Shown here in pieces: positions 35,359 to 45,566 of a stretch of DNA of 64,000 nt. Source of the DNA: Cephalopachus bancanus. Its lineage: Eukaryota > Chordata > Mammalia > Primates > Tarsiidae. The stretch spans positions 372,001 to 436,000 of the forward strand of contig JAPVLO010000381.1 in NCBI GenBank assembly GCA_027257055.1, read 5' to 3'. The position numbers and the translations under genes were made by a program. The notes below the pieces were generated by a model that saw only the letters and a list, made by a program, of their open reading frames with translations, was not told where the DNA came from and did no database searches. The number at the start of each line of letters is the position of its first letter. The stretch's first letter is position 1.

Positions 35359-35580
35359 GCCGGGCTCGGTGGCTTAGCCTGTAATCCTGCGCTTTGGGAG
35401 GTTGAGGTGAGTGGACTGTCTGAGCCCGCGGGTTCGAGACCCGCCCGGGCAACTTGGCGAGACCTCATCTCTACAATAAATCAAAAAATTAGCCGGGTGT
35501 GGTAGCGCGCGCCTGTAGTTCCAGCTACTTGGAAGGCTGAGGCGGAAGGATCGCAGGAGCCCAGCAGGTCGAGGCTGTGG
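35359..35580 (+). mobile_element. 3'-truncated Alu forming the 5' end of the composite
   Basis: Complete Alu 5' end, left arm, middle linker and about half of the right arm; no poly-A. A normal Alu insertion would keep its 3' end. It carries lineage-specific changes, including CCCGCGGGTTCGAGACCCGC. Confidence 0.92.
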
Positions 35581-36005
35581 TGCGAAGTTCATGATTTTGT
35601 TCTTCTTTATGGCTGCGTAATATTCCATTGCATATATGTACCACATTTTTATTTTTATTTTTTATTTTATTTTTTGAGTTGGAGACTCACTCTGTCGCCC
35701 AGACTGGAGTGCAGTGGCCACTCCTGGCCACCGCAGCCTCGGCCTGCTGGGCTGCAGAGATCCTCTCGCCTCAGCCTCCCAAGTAGCCGGAACTGCAGGC
35801 GCATGCTACCACGTCCAGCTAATTTTTTAAATTTATTATAGAGATGAGGTCTCACCAAGTTGCCCAGGTGGGTCTCGAACCCGCGGGCTCAAGCAATCCA
35901 CTCACCTCAGCCTCCCAAAGCGTGGGATTAAAGCCTGAGCCACCGAGCCCGGCATGTACCACCTTTAAAAAAAATCCAGTCCTCTTTTGATGGGCAGCAC
36001 GGTTG
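35581..36005 (-). mobile_element. Inverted L1 segment of the composite
   Basis: Reverse complement of the ORF2 C-terminal region, from GCGAAGTTCATGATTTTG to GGGCAGCACGGTTG. It is interrupted by the Alu at 35,645-35,953. The L1 coordinates lie just upstream of those in the plus-strand segment that follows, with a small gap. Confidence 0.85.
35645..35953 (-). mobile_element. Alu nested in the inverted L1 segment
   Basis: Full-length minus-strand Alu with a T-rich start and end ..GAGCCACCGAGCCCGGC. Duplications ATGTACCAC at 35,636-35,644 and 35,954-35,962 lie within L1 sequence, so this Alu postdates the composite. Confidence 0.93.
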
Positions 36006-36259
36006 AAGCAAGGTGTGGAGTATCACATGTTCTCACTCATAAGTGGACCTTGAACAGCTGCCATATTACTGTAGGAAAGGGATTGAAAGTAGTGGGAAAC
36101 TCTGGGGAGGGGGGTGGGGGCATGGCTGGGATTGACGTAGTCGATATCCACCTGGGGAGGGGGGCACTCCTCATCCACAAGGGTACTTGCACAATGAACA
36201 TTTGTATATCTAACCCTGAATTGTACTCCCCAATTTCAAAATAAAAATTAAAAGAGAAA
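36006..36259 (+). mobile_element. L1 3' end of the composite
   Basis: Starts GAGTATCACATGTTCTCACT, continues through a G-rich tract and ..CTAACCCTGAATTGTACTCC, and ends AAAATAAAAATTAAAAG. It is the directly oriented half of the twin-primed L1. Confidence 0.9.
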
Positions 36260-36273
36260 AAAAATTATTTTCC

Positions 36274-36767
36274 AGTGTGAAATTTAATCATATGTGTAAA
36301 ATGTATGCAATAATAAATTCAGCCCGCTACACTAAATGATACATAGATATAGATATATCGATATCACAAATAGGCCAAGTTATTCTGTAAATACCTGCTT
36401 AGAAAAGAAAGCTTTAGCAAAGTATCTCCAGTATGATCTTCTATAACTTCAGATTTCAGAGGGATGAGTCCTAATCTATGAATTTCTTGATTTGATCCTG
36501 GCGGTTTTTAGAAATAAAATTAATATTTGAATACTAAACTCTATTTACAATTTACCATTGTGATATAAGTGTTTTGGGGATATTAGAATAAACATTTTAA
36601 TTATTCATTGCTAGATAAATCATACTTTAATAATATTATTGCAAAGCAAGATGCCTAAATCACATTTATACTGTACATATTAAATTATGAATATAGAATA
36701 TGTATCTAAGCGAACATACATGGAATTTAATTTCAACTTACATTGAATGCATTTGAAAAACAGAGTT
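36274..36767. other. Intergenic, unassigned
   Basis: AT-rich; nothing recognised. Confidence 0.3.
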
Positions 36768-37078
36768 GCTGGGTGTGATGGCTCAATCTGTAATCCCAGC
36801 ACTTTGGAAGACAGAGGTGGGAGGATTGCCTGAGCCCAGGGTTTGAGACCAGCCTGGGCAACTTGGCGAGACCTCGTCTCTACAATAAATTAAGAAAAAA
36901 AATCAGCCAGGCATGGTGGTGCGCTCCTGTAGTTCCAGCTACTTGGAAGGCTGAGACAGAAGGTTCACCTGAACCCAGCAACTCGAGGCTGCGGTGATGG
37001 TGACCGTGCCACTGCACTCCATCCTGAGCAACAGTGAAACTCCAACTTAAAAACAAAACAAAACAAAACAAAACAAAA
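36768..37078 (+). mobile_element. Alu SINE, full length, intermediate type
   Basis: Starts TTGCTGGGTGTGATGGCTCA, has the lineage-type linker TCTACAATAAATTAAG, and ends with an (AAAAC)n tail at 37,048-37,078. It is more diverged than the copies at 5.1 and 30.5 kb. Confidence 0.93.
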
Positions 37079-37443
37079 CACCACAGTCAATAAATTACTA
37101 TGTAATTTAGAAAAGACACATTCTTATTGTGGATCTCAGAAAAAATTGCCTATTTTTATTTTTTAGCAAACTGATTATAAGCTTTTAAAAAATGTCCTAA
37201 ATTAGAAACATCGGGATCAATAAAATGTGTTTATCTATTTCTGCATCTTTGATTAGCTGAAATTCAAAATAACCTTTAATTATCTTAAGTTCCAAATTAG
37301 ATTTTTCTATATAAAATAGGCCAGTCTGATCTGTCAATCATAACACTGTGAAGGCTACTTAAATTCAAGCTTTTTTCCTCATATGGACTTCAGCAAACTT
37401 TTACTTTTTGTGGGGAAATATAGTAGTAACAGTACAAGATGCC

Positions 37444-37650
37444 ATCTATGCCTGACTATAGAGGCAAACAGACCTGGGTTCAAATCCTTTTTCTACTGAC
37501 GAATTTGCTGTGACTTAAGACCACCTTCCCAAGATCTAATCAGTAAGATGAGATTGATGATACGATACCATGAGGAGGGCTGTTTTGAAAACCAAAGAGG
37601 AAAATTCTTGTGAAGGACATTGTACAATACCTGAAGGAATGACTGCATAA
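37444..37650 (+). repeat. MIR SINE
   Basis: CAAACAGACCTGGGTTCAAA..TTTTTCTACTGACGAATTTG matches the MIR tRNA-derived part (..CTGCCTGGGTTCGAATCC..), followed by a GATGAGATTGATGATACGAT core and ..TACAATACCTGAA. Confidence 0.75.
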
Positions 37651-38410
37651 TCAATGCTAGCTCCCTTTGTCATGTACCCACTTAAAATAAATAAGCTAAC
37701 AAACAAACCAACACATAAAATTAAACGGAAGGAAGGCAAAGAAGGGAATGTAGGTATGGGAGTTAATGAGTAGAACTATCCCTGCAAAAAGGCAAAACTT
37801 AACAAAGGCCAGACATTTTCTAAACAAGGATTGTACTGCTAATCTCTTTCTGTCCTGAGTGACATGAACTGTCAAACTGTCCGACCCCCTAGGTGATGTT
37901 TTTCTGTATTGGAAATGGTCTGGAAGTTGTCCTCACAGGCACGGATTCTCCAAAATCACCAGCCCCTGACAATGCTAAGATTGTGTTCCACAACTTGTAA
38001 TACTCCAGCATCAAAGTGTCACCTAATTCCAAGTTTAGTCTCAGGTGGAGGAATAAAATATACTCCAATTAATAATTAAAGAGTTTGAATGCCAATCACC
38101 ATATTTTATGTTTTAGGAGTATATGAGTTATTTCTTATGTTCAAGTCTATGAGAATCTCATATTGGATGCTTAATATAATACAGTCCAAGTTCTGTCAAA
38201 TTTACACTTTGCAAGTAATGTCGGAAGAAAGTAAAACTATCTCTGAACCGAGTTACTGGTGGTGGTGTATTTTTCTATCGCTACGGAAACAAAACCAGAT
38301 GGGCCAGTGAGAGGTCAGCCTTTGGATCCAATGTGCTGGCATGAGGGATACAGACAATCAACAGTCAGGAGTTGTGAAGTCAGCCGTGTGAAGAGCGTCC
38401 TTCTCCAGGT
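37651..38410. other. Intergenic, unassigned
   Basis: Nothing recognised up to the inverted-repeat arm. 38,259-38,410 is a less AT-rich lead-in to that arm. Confidence 0.3.
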
Positions 38411-38474
38411 CATGTTCCAGCCCAACTCTCCTTTTCAGTTTTTGCAAAACAACACCTTATCTGAAACAAACAGC
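38411..38474 (+). repeat. Inverted repeat B, left arm (64 bp)
   Basis: CATGTTCCAGCCCAACTCTC.. to ..CTTATCTGAAACAAACAGC matches the reverse complement of 39,355-39,418 at 58 of 64 positions by hand. The shared core is GCAAAACAACACCTTATCTG. The family is not recognised. Confidence 0.75.
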
Positions 38475-39354
38475 AGCAAAGCTATGCTGTTGTTTTGTAA
38501 CATATGCAAAATATCTTCTGTATGAAAGATACACAATGAAAGATTACTATTATCATGTTATAAGAGTAGTTTCTACAGTCTCTTTCAATTTAACCTCTCT
38601 TTCCCCCAGATGCCTGATAACATGTCCCACAGTCTTGCAAAAAATGAATCCTTCTAAAGGCCCTCGAAGGAACTCTGTAGCTCCTATAAAAATTCCACAG
38701 AAAATATGTGCAAAGAAATCTTTCTCCACACAATTGTAGTTAATTGATTAATGACCTATTGCCATTAAAAAAAATACAGTTGTCACCCAGACACCAAAAG
38801 ACGAATAAAAGGCTATACTGTACAGCTATTTGAAACATACCTCTATAATATTCAATGTCACAATATTTTCCCACTAAATATTATTAGTCAAATCAGGCGG
38901 ACCAGCGAAATTAACATTCCAATTACTTGTAGGCTTTAATTGTTTTAGAATGAAATATATAAAACATATATATATCTATATAGCTAAAAAAAAATATATA
39001 TATCTATATAGCTGGGAAAAGCAATTTAAAAGAAGAGCTAGAAACATTCTAATAATATAAAATCTTTCCAAAATATTAGTGTATTATCTAAACTCCACTT
39101 GAGAGGACTTATGCCTTATACTGAGAATACAAGAGTGGCAGTGAGTGACCTGAGCACAGTGCCACTGTTCCTGCAGTGACAAATATATGGTTTACCCTCT
39201 TTATGCTCTGGTTCCTCTAATTGTACAGTAACATGGGTAGTCTCTCACCTGCAAGTACCTTTCAGCTCTAAAACTGAATGATGCATCTGAACTTATCACA
39301 ATAATGATCTCAATAAATTATCCTTTATTGACACAAACTATTTGTTTCAGATAA
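38475..39354. other. Spacer of inverted repeat B, with AT tandem duplication
   Basis: About 880 bp. It contains a tandem duplication of ATATATATCTATATAGCT at 38,963-39,012. The plus-strand frame 38,536-38,739 shows no domain. Confidence 0.4.
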
Positions 39355-39418
39355 GCTGTTTGTTTCAGATAAGGTGTTGTTTTGCGAAAACCGAAAAGGA
39401 GAGTCGGGTTGGAACACA
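39355..39418 (-). repeat. Inverted repeat B, right arm
   Basis: Partner of 38,411-38,474. Just beyond it the segment CTTATCTGAAACAAA (read on the minus strand) is tandemly repeated, giving the LSETNSLSETNS pattern in the minus-strand frame. Confidence 0.75.
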
Positions 39419-39552
39419 TAAAAGTAGTGTTGTTTAAGTGCATTTGCTACAAAGTTTCCATTAAAAGTTGCTTGTGGCATTATTTCATGAGTTAAAGTCC
39501 AAATAAAACACAATCACATATTAGATAGGATTTCTTTTCTTTTTCTATCTCT

Positions 39553-39840
39553 TGTTTTTGAGTTGGAGTCTCACTCTGTTGCCTGAGCTGGAGCGTAGTG
39601 GCATGCTTGTGGCCATCGTAGCCTCAACTTGCTGGGCTAAAGGTGATCCTTCCGCCTCAGTCTTCCAAGGAGCTGGAATGACAGGCGTGAACCACCATGC
39701 CTGGCTAATTTTTTAATTTATTGTAGAGATGAGGTCTTGCTAAGTTGCCCAGGCTGGTCTCCAGCCCGTGGGCTCAGGAAATCCTCTCACCTCAGCCTCC
39801 CGAAGTGCTGGGATTATAGGTGTGAGCCACTGAGCCCGGC
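39553..39840 (-). mobile_element. Alu SINE, minus strand
   Basis: GAGTTGGAGTCTCACTCTGT.. to ..GTGAGCCACTGAGCCCGGC, full length and moderately diverged, with the lineage-type linker TTTTTTAATTTATTGTAGAG. Possible short imperfect duplication (GRATTTCTT) on both sides. Confidence 0.92.
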
Positions 39841-41164
39841 AACAGAATTTCTTATAGATAGTGGAAATGTCACCTGCGCGTATGATACCTCTGTGCTAAT
39901 AATGACTAGTAATAAGATCAATAATGCAGTTTACAACTACAGTAAGATGCTTTGATTTATTATATTACAGGGATTTTCAATACTGCACAATAGCATTGCT
40001 TTCCCTCTACATAACTTTAGTATTCCTTTATCTCATAGTATGCTAAGGCAATAGGGAGCAATTCTAGATGATACGATTATTTTTGTAGTTGAAAGTTGCC
40101 CCAACATGCATCTTTTTTCTTTTGCTAAGGTGTTAATCCAAATGTGAGATTGCAATAACCTATACAAAAACACCAAACTAAGAGACACTGTGCTAGGTGT
40201 GAAAACTAAGGTTTTTAAAGTTTCCTTATAGCTGACAAATGATTTTCTATTTCTTTATCCTCTATTTTAATTAATAATAAGGTGTAAACATGCAATTGAT
40301 GTAAATTATTTACCCTTTAATGTGTATATATCAATAGTGGGTATTTCTTCAAAGAAATTATAAGATTATTTGGAATTTTCCGACTATGGGTTATTTTATA
40401 TGTAGTTGAAGTATATTTTTGTGTTGAGAACTTTTGTATGTGAGATGACGATTTTTCCTATGCATTGTTTGCTGAGCGATTTTAAAATTAAATACAGAAA
40501 AAAGCAGAAAAAACCAAAGTAATATGGCTTCTAACTTTTGCCTTGTTGAATTTAAGAAGCGAATGGATTATCGTGTGGTTCACCTATCTTCCTAGAAACA
40601 GTGGAAGTGTTCTGTCCCAAACATGAGTACTGATGCTACTCCTAGCTCTTTACAACTGGGGTAAATGCGGAAGGAAAATCTCACTAAGTCAATGTCTTCG
40701 GCAAAGGTCTTCTGCTTCCTTTAGTGCTGGTGCATTCTTCAAGCCCAGGAAAAACATGGATTTTTAAAGTATCGACCTACACACGGCAGAGTAAAAATTC
40801 AGTTATGCAACAACACTATCTTAAAGTACCCAGTTTTACCTTGTGACGGATATCCTGGTTTTCACTTATTTTAAGAAAAATTCTAATAAGCATGTGTTAT
40901 TTTAAAAAACAATACAACTAGGAATGAAAGCTTTTTATGACAAATAGAGCCCCCAAATTCATTGCTGTCTAACACTTCCACTTGCAAAATGGTGGAGGAT
41001 GGCCACCTGTAAGGGGCATGCCTAGTATCTGTGTTTTTACACTCTCAAGAGCGGCAATGAAAAGAGGGCAATAACGCTTTTTGTTGTCACCTGCTCCCAT
41101 GTAGAGGCCCAGGGCTGAGTAGAGATATGATGTTCATACCAGAGCAATGTCGTTTAACAGAAAA
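39841..41164. other. Intergenic, unassigned
   Basis: AT-rich with no coding or repeat signal I can name. Confidence 0.3.
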
Positions 41165-41370
41165 AGAAAACCCTGGGGTTTTACCCCAGCTCAGTCACTA
41201 ATTAGCTGCTTGACTGTAATTTATGTATAAAGCAGAATAGCAAGAATATCTACCCTGCAAAAGATTAATGATAATGTGTATCACGTACCCAACACTGGTG
41301 CATCATGAAGCCTCAATACAAGCAAGTTGCTACTGTTAATAGTAGCACCATCATCATTGGTGTTATTAAC
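41165..41370 (+). repeat. MIR SINE
   Basis: GTTTTACCCCAGCTCAGTCA, CTAATTAGCTGCTTGACTG, a shortened centre and AAAGATTAATGATAATGTGT follow the MIR order. Confidence 0.65.
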
Positions 41371-41472
41371 AGAAAACCTGGTTTCTGCTCATAAAAATAA
41401 AGTTACCCAGGCTCGTCCTGATCACTGCCTTAACCACTGCCCCAGCTTCATCACTACCCATCAACTTTCATA

Positions 41473-41497
41473 AGCGTTCCATTTCTTATGGAACGCT
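41473..41497. repeat. Perfect 10-bp hairpin
   Basis: AGCGTTCCAT - TTCTT - ATGGAACGCT. A second overlapping pairing, CATAAG with CTTATG, uses part of the same loop. No T-run follows and nothing beside it suggests a function. Confidence 0.6.
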
Positions 41498-42654
41498 ACC
41501 ATCTATGCCTTGAAATGGGTCTATGCAATTCTCAATAGTAGTGATGATTAGGAGCAAGTAAGAATGAAATAAGGGGTATTTATCCTATAGTCAGTGATGA
41601 AAGAAGTGATAGGCTCACAGCAGAGAAAAATAATCTTAACTGTTTTGTAAGGAGCTTTTTCATACTTTCATGAGAATATAATATAATAAATATATTTATC
41701 TCAATGCTAACTCAACAAATATGTGACACACATATTTCCTGCTTAATGGTGAATTTATGCCTATGGCTACTTCACAAGCATTGCCACATCTTTAAAAATA
41801 ACATTAAATAATTAAATTTTTTTGGAAGGAATCCCACTTATGTGTTATGATTTACTGTGCAGGTGTTTAGATTTTCACAGTTTTGTACATCATGTAACAT
41901 ATTTTTATAGAGCTTTAGTGTCACAGAGCATGGAATGGTGCAGACAACACTTCTGATATCAGCCCTGGCTGGCCACAGATTCTGAAGCAATGACAAACTT
42001 TGATTTATCTGAAATAAAATATTTGTTGAAAGACCTAGAAATTGCAAGAAACAAGATTCAAAGTTTAGGTGATAACTCTATAAAAAGATGTTGTACTTTT
42101 TCCATTCATAATGTTAACACTGAAATTTAATCATTCAAAATACTAAATAAAAAATATTGTAAATGCCTAAGGAACAAACGAACGGAGCAGTTGAAAAATG
42201 TTTAATGGAAAATAAGAATGAGGCTATATCTATTATAATTAGGCTCAAATGCCATTTTAATATTAATGTCTATCCATCCTCCTGATCTATAAGCTATGCC
42301 TGGTTCACAGCTCTCTGAATGAGTAACCTATGAATTCCTTGTTGCTCAGTTCAGATATTTTCTGGTGGCCCACTGAGGCAGCTGAAACATTCGATATTCA
42401 ACAGCTATCTTCCCATAAGTTGGTATGAGCTACTGCTACAAAGACATCCTCACCAAAACCTCTGCACTTTGGGAAAAGTTGGAAAAGAACAAGAAATTGA
42501 AAAGTTCAGCAAAAGCACCGGACAAGAGCAGCATGCAGCAGTAGGGACTCAGGACGTTTTTGTCTGTTTGGGGCAGTGCCTCACAGTCTGAACAAAGAAA
42601 CTTGTCCTCTTCTAAAAACTTAAAAGATTCACTGGACAAGTCACCTAGCCTCAA
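41498..42654. other. Intergenic, unassigned
   Basis: No gene or repeat recognised. Confidence 0.3.
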
Positions 42655-43235
42655 AGCCTTAAAAATGTTGCTTTAGTGTCCACATACTGTGTAGGGCCTA
42701 GTAGAGGTTTTATTCTAAACTTGATAAGACATCCCTGTAGAGTTTTGAGCAGAATAGTATCATAGATTCATATTTTTTGAAGACCACTCTGATTACTGTG
42801 TAGAAAGTAAATTGCAGGAGACCAAGAGCAAAAACAGAAAAGCAATAGGTGAATGTATTTTTCTAGTCTACTGCATTTGGCCATACAACAGATTAGAGTC
42901 TCAAATTAATGTTATGGCAGAGATGGCGAGATGTTGGCAGGCTCAGGATAGATAATGTCAGGATTCATTGAAGTATGGGGTGTGGGGTTTGAGGGAAAGA
43001 ATGAAGTCAAGGATGGTTCCAAGACTTTTTCTAAATGACTGTAAAAATGCAGGTGCTGTTAACTGACACGGACTAAGGTCCAAAGGAGTAAGGTTAGGAT
43101 AAAGTTCTGTTTTAGCCATGTTAAGCTTGTATCGCCTTTTAATGATCCATGTGGAGATGTCTAGCAGGTTTCTGGATCTAATGACTTGGATGCAAAGAGA
43201 GAACAGGGCTGAAGATTCATTCTACAAGTCTGATA
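42655..43235 (+). repeat. Old interspersed repeat, 3'-side fragment
   Basis: TGTAGAGTTTTGAGCAGAAT.., GACCACTCTGATTACTGTGT.., GTTTGAGGGAAAGAATGAAG.. and GATCCATGTGGAGATGTCTA follow the order of a widespread old repeat (..GATCACTCTGGCTGCTGTGT.., ..AAGTGGAGATGTCCAG). It looks like the downstream part of the family at 24,390. Class not assigned. Confidence 0.5.
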
Positions 43236-43423
43236 ACAACACATCTAGACTTTCATTGAAAATCAGAAAATGCTAGAGTGGGATAAAATTGGTAATTCTG
43301 TTTTTACACTGGACTCCTAGAAGCCCAAGGGGTTCCACCGATATCCTCAAGGGTTACACATTTAGATAGAAGGGCAGTTAATGACAAGATTTGAAAAAAA
43401 GATTCTAAGCATAAGCAATAGTT

Positions 43424-43440
43424 GAAAATCTACAGATTGA
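43424..43440 (+). repeat. Target-site duplication, left copy
   Basis: GAAAATCTACAGATTGA, repeated without mismatch at 48,775-48,791. This defines the exact ends of the young L1. Confidence 0.97.
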
Positions 43441-43452
43441 CGAGGATGGGGC

Positions 43453-43463
43453 AAGATGGCGAC
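43453..43463 (+). promoter_or_regulatory. YY1-like motif at L1 5' end
   Basis: AAGATGGCGAC lies 13 bases inside the element. In human L1 a YY1 site near +13 positions transcription start at the first base. The equivalent site in the older L1 at 50.78 kb (AAGATAGTGAA) has decayed. Confidence 0.6.
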
Positions 43464-43679
43464 GGCATAGGTGAACTGGTGAGATTCTCTGAATGGAGCA
43501 AGGCTGCATACTGCTGAATAGACAGACTGTAAAGCAGAGGGAAAAGTGAACAAAACCAGAAGACCCTCATAAGGAAGAACAGGTCATTGCAGAAGAGAAA
43601 TAAAAGCAACCCCACCTTCCCTCAAAAACAGAATTGAAGAGGGGGAGGGAAAGGGGGAGAGGGAGAAAAAGCTACAGAA

Positions 43680-44642
43680 ATGAAGAAAAACCAAAAGAAG
43701 AGTATGGGTCTCTCCCAGACGCCTGGGAGAGCAGACATTGAGAAAACTGACTTTGGAATGCAAACAATGAAAAGTCCCCAGAATGAAGGGTCTCAAAATG
43801 CAAATGTAGATATCAAAACAATAATGGAGAGATTAAAAAGAATTGAGGAGACACAAGAAGAAACTAGGAAGGAGCAGATATCTGAGATGACAGTAATAAA
43901 GAATACTGTGAATGAAATAAATAACAAATTGATAAGCATGGAAAGCAGAATTACCCAAGCAGAAGAAAGAATCTCAGAGCTTGAGGACCAAAATATAGAA
44001 ATAACCCAAACTCTTAAAAACACAGAAAATAAGCTCAAAAAGACAGAACAAAACCTTCAAGAGATGAGTGACTACCTTAAGAGGCCTAATCTAAGAATAA
44101 TCGGACTCCCTGAGGCAGAAAGAGAAACAGAGACCACATTGGAACAAACTTTCCATGAGATCATTCAAGAAAACTTCCCTTATCTAATCAGTGATGCAAA
44201 AATTCAAACACAAGAGATTCAGAGAACCCCCACAAGACAACAAATGAGAAGACCAACTCCTAGACACATAATAATTCGCCTAAATAAAGTAGGTACAAAA
44301 GAAAAAATCCTAAAGGCAGCAAGAGAAAAATGCCAGATCACCTACCATGGAAGACCAATCAGAATAGCAGCAGATTTATCTGCAGAAACCCTGCAGGCTA
44401 GGAGAGCTTGGAGCCCTATCTTCAAAGTCCTAAAGGATAAAAAATTTCAACCAAGAATAACCTACCCGGCCAAGCTAAGCTTCATCAGTGAGGGAGAATT
44501 AAAATCTTTCCCAGATATCCAATCCCTAAGAACTTATGCTGCCACCAAACCATCTCTACATGAAACACTTAAGAAAGTACTAAACACAGAAGAAAAGGAA
44601 AAAAGAACAACATTCTTCACAAGAGTACAGGGAAAAGAATAA
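43680..44642 (+). CDS. L1 ORF1 protein (RNA-binding chaperone), intact
   Basis: This 320-residue protein is the L1 ORF1p homologue (human copy 338), which trimerises, coats L1 RNA and acts as a nucleic-acid chaperone in the cytoplasmic RNP. A basic, polar N-terminus (1-45) is followed by a long heptad-rich coiled coil (about 46-130, e.g. ISMESRITQAEERISELEDQ). Then comes an RRM with the family hallmark RPNLRIIGLPE (135-145) to about 230, and a C-terminal domain with LQARRAW (238-244) and YPAKLSF. The ATG has GAA at -4 to -2 and is the first codon of a frame with no internal stop. ORF2 starts 96 bases after the stop. It is the only intact long coding frame in the window; expression is unknown. 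Confidence 0.95.
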   Translation: MKKNQKKSMGLSQTPGRADIEKTDFGMQTMKSPQNEGSQNANVDIKTIMERLKRIEETQEETRKEQISEMTVIKNTVNEINNKLISMESRITQAEERISELEDQNIEITQTLKNTENKLKKTEQNLQEMSDYLKRPNLRIIGLPEAERETETTLEQTFHEIIQENFPYLISDAKIQTQEIQRTPTRQQMRRPTPRHIIIRLNKVGTKEKILKAAREKCQITYHGRPIRIAADLSAETLQARRAWSPIFKVLKDKKFQPRITYPAKLSFISEGELKSFPDIQSLRTYAATKPSLHETLKKVLNTEEKEKRTTFFTRVQGKE

Positions 44643-44738
44643 AATATACACGAACCAAACCCAAAACCAAAAGAAAGACAAAAAGAAAAAGAAAAAAGAA
44701 AAAACCAAGTGGAAGAACAGCAACTCAATAAGAACTCC

Positions 44739-45566
44739 ATGATAGGGACGAACTCTCACATTTCAATAATTAGTCTGAATGTGAATGGACTAAACGCACC
44801 ACTGAAAAGACATAGAATGACAAAATGGATAAAATATCACCAGGCAACAATATACTACCTTCAAGAGACCCATCTCACTAGAAAGGACATACACAGACTC
44901 AAAGTAAGAGGATGGGAAACAAATTTTCAGGCGAATGGAACACAAAAGAAAGGAGGAGTCGCAATCCTAATTTCAGACAAAATACCATTTAAGCTATCAA
45001 AAATTAAAAAAGATACAGAGGGCCACTACATAATGATAAAAGGTTCACTCCATCAACAAGAAATATCTATCCTAAACATATATGCACCCAACATAGGTGC
45101 GCCAACATTCATAAAGCAACTTCTAGGAAAACTAAAGAAAGACATTGATTCTAACACCATAATAACTGGGGACTTTAATACACCACTCACAACCTTAGAC
45201 AGATCATCAGGACAAAAAATCAGCAAGGAGATCTGGAACCTCAATGAGACTCTGGACCAAATGGACTTAATTGATACCTATAGAACACTCCATCCAAAGA
45301 CCACAGAATACACATTCTACTCATCACCACATGGAACATATTCTAAGATCGACCACATAATTGGACACAAATCAAGTATAAGCAAATTTAAAAGGACTGA
45401 AATTCTACCATGCACCTTCTCGGACCACAGTGGAATAAAAATAAACATTGACACCAACAAAGTCCCTCCAAAACCCACAAAGACATGGACACTAAACAGC
45501 ATGATGCTAAATAACTCCTGGGTCAATGATGACATCAAAACAGAGATCAAAAGATACCTGGAATGA
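44739..45566 (+). CDS. L1 endonuclease domain, open by itself
   Basis: The first frame of ORF2 encodes 275 residues, essentially a full APE-type endonuclease ending soon after the FSDHSG motif (228-233). It could in principle yield a free endonuclease fragment if the ORF2 frame were translated up to the frameshift. This is a remnant of ORF2, not a separate gene. Confidence 0.6.
   Translation: MIGTNSHISIISLNVNGLNAPLKRHRMTKWIKYHQATIYYLQETHLTRKDIHRLKVRGWETNFQANGTQKKGGVAILISDKIPFKLSKIKKDTEGHYIMIKGSLHQQEISILNIYAPNIGAPTFIKQLLGKLKKDIDSNTIITGDFNTPLTTLDRSSGQKISKEIWNLNETLDQMDLIDTYRTLHPKTTEYTFYSSPHGTYSKIDHIIGHKSSISKFKRTEILPCTFSDHSGIKINIDTNKVPPKPTKTWTLNSMMLNNSWVNDDIKTEIKRYLE

Larger units (their letters stand above)
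35345..36273 (+). mobile_element. Composite Alu-L1 retroinsertion in one target duplication
   Basis: A 14-bp duplication AAAAATTATTTTCC at 35,345-35,358 and 36,260-36,273 encloses, in order: an Alu 5' part in plus orientation (35,359-35,580); an inverted L1 segment (about 35,581-36,005, split by a later Alu); and a plus-strand L1 3' end with A-rich tail (36,006-36,259). Inverted-then-direct L1 order is the signature of twin priming. The Alu starts exactly at the left duplication and stops mid right arm (..GAGGCTGTGG), joining the L1 over a 2-base match. The simplest reading is one insertion in which the reverse transcriptase switched template to an Alu RNA. Confidence 0.8.

Noticed and set aside
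38620..38745. Short frame with a basic C-terminal stretch, considered as a host exon
   Set aside because: No splice-site pair that fits, no recognisable protein, and it lies inside the spacer of inverted repeat B.
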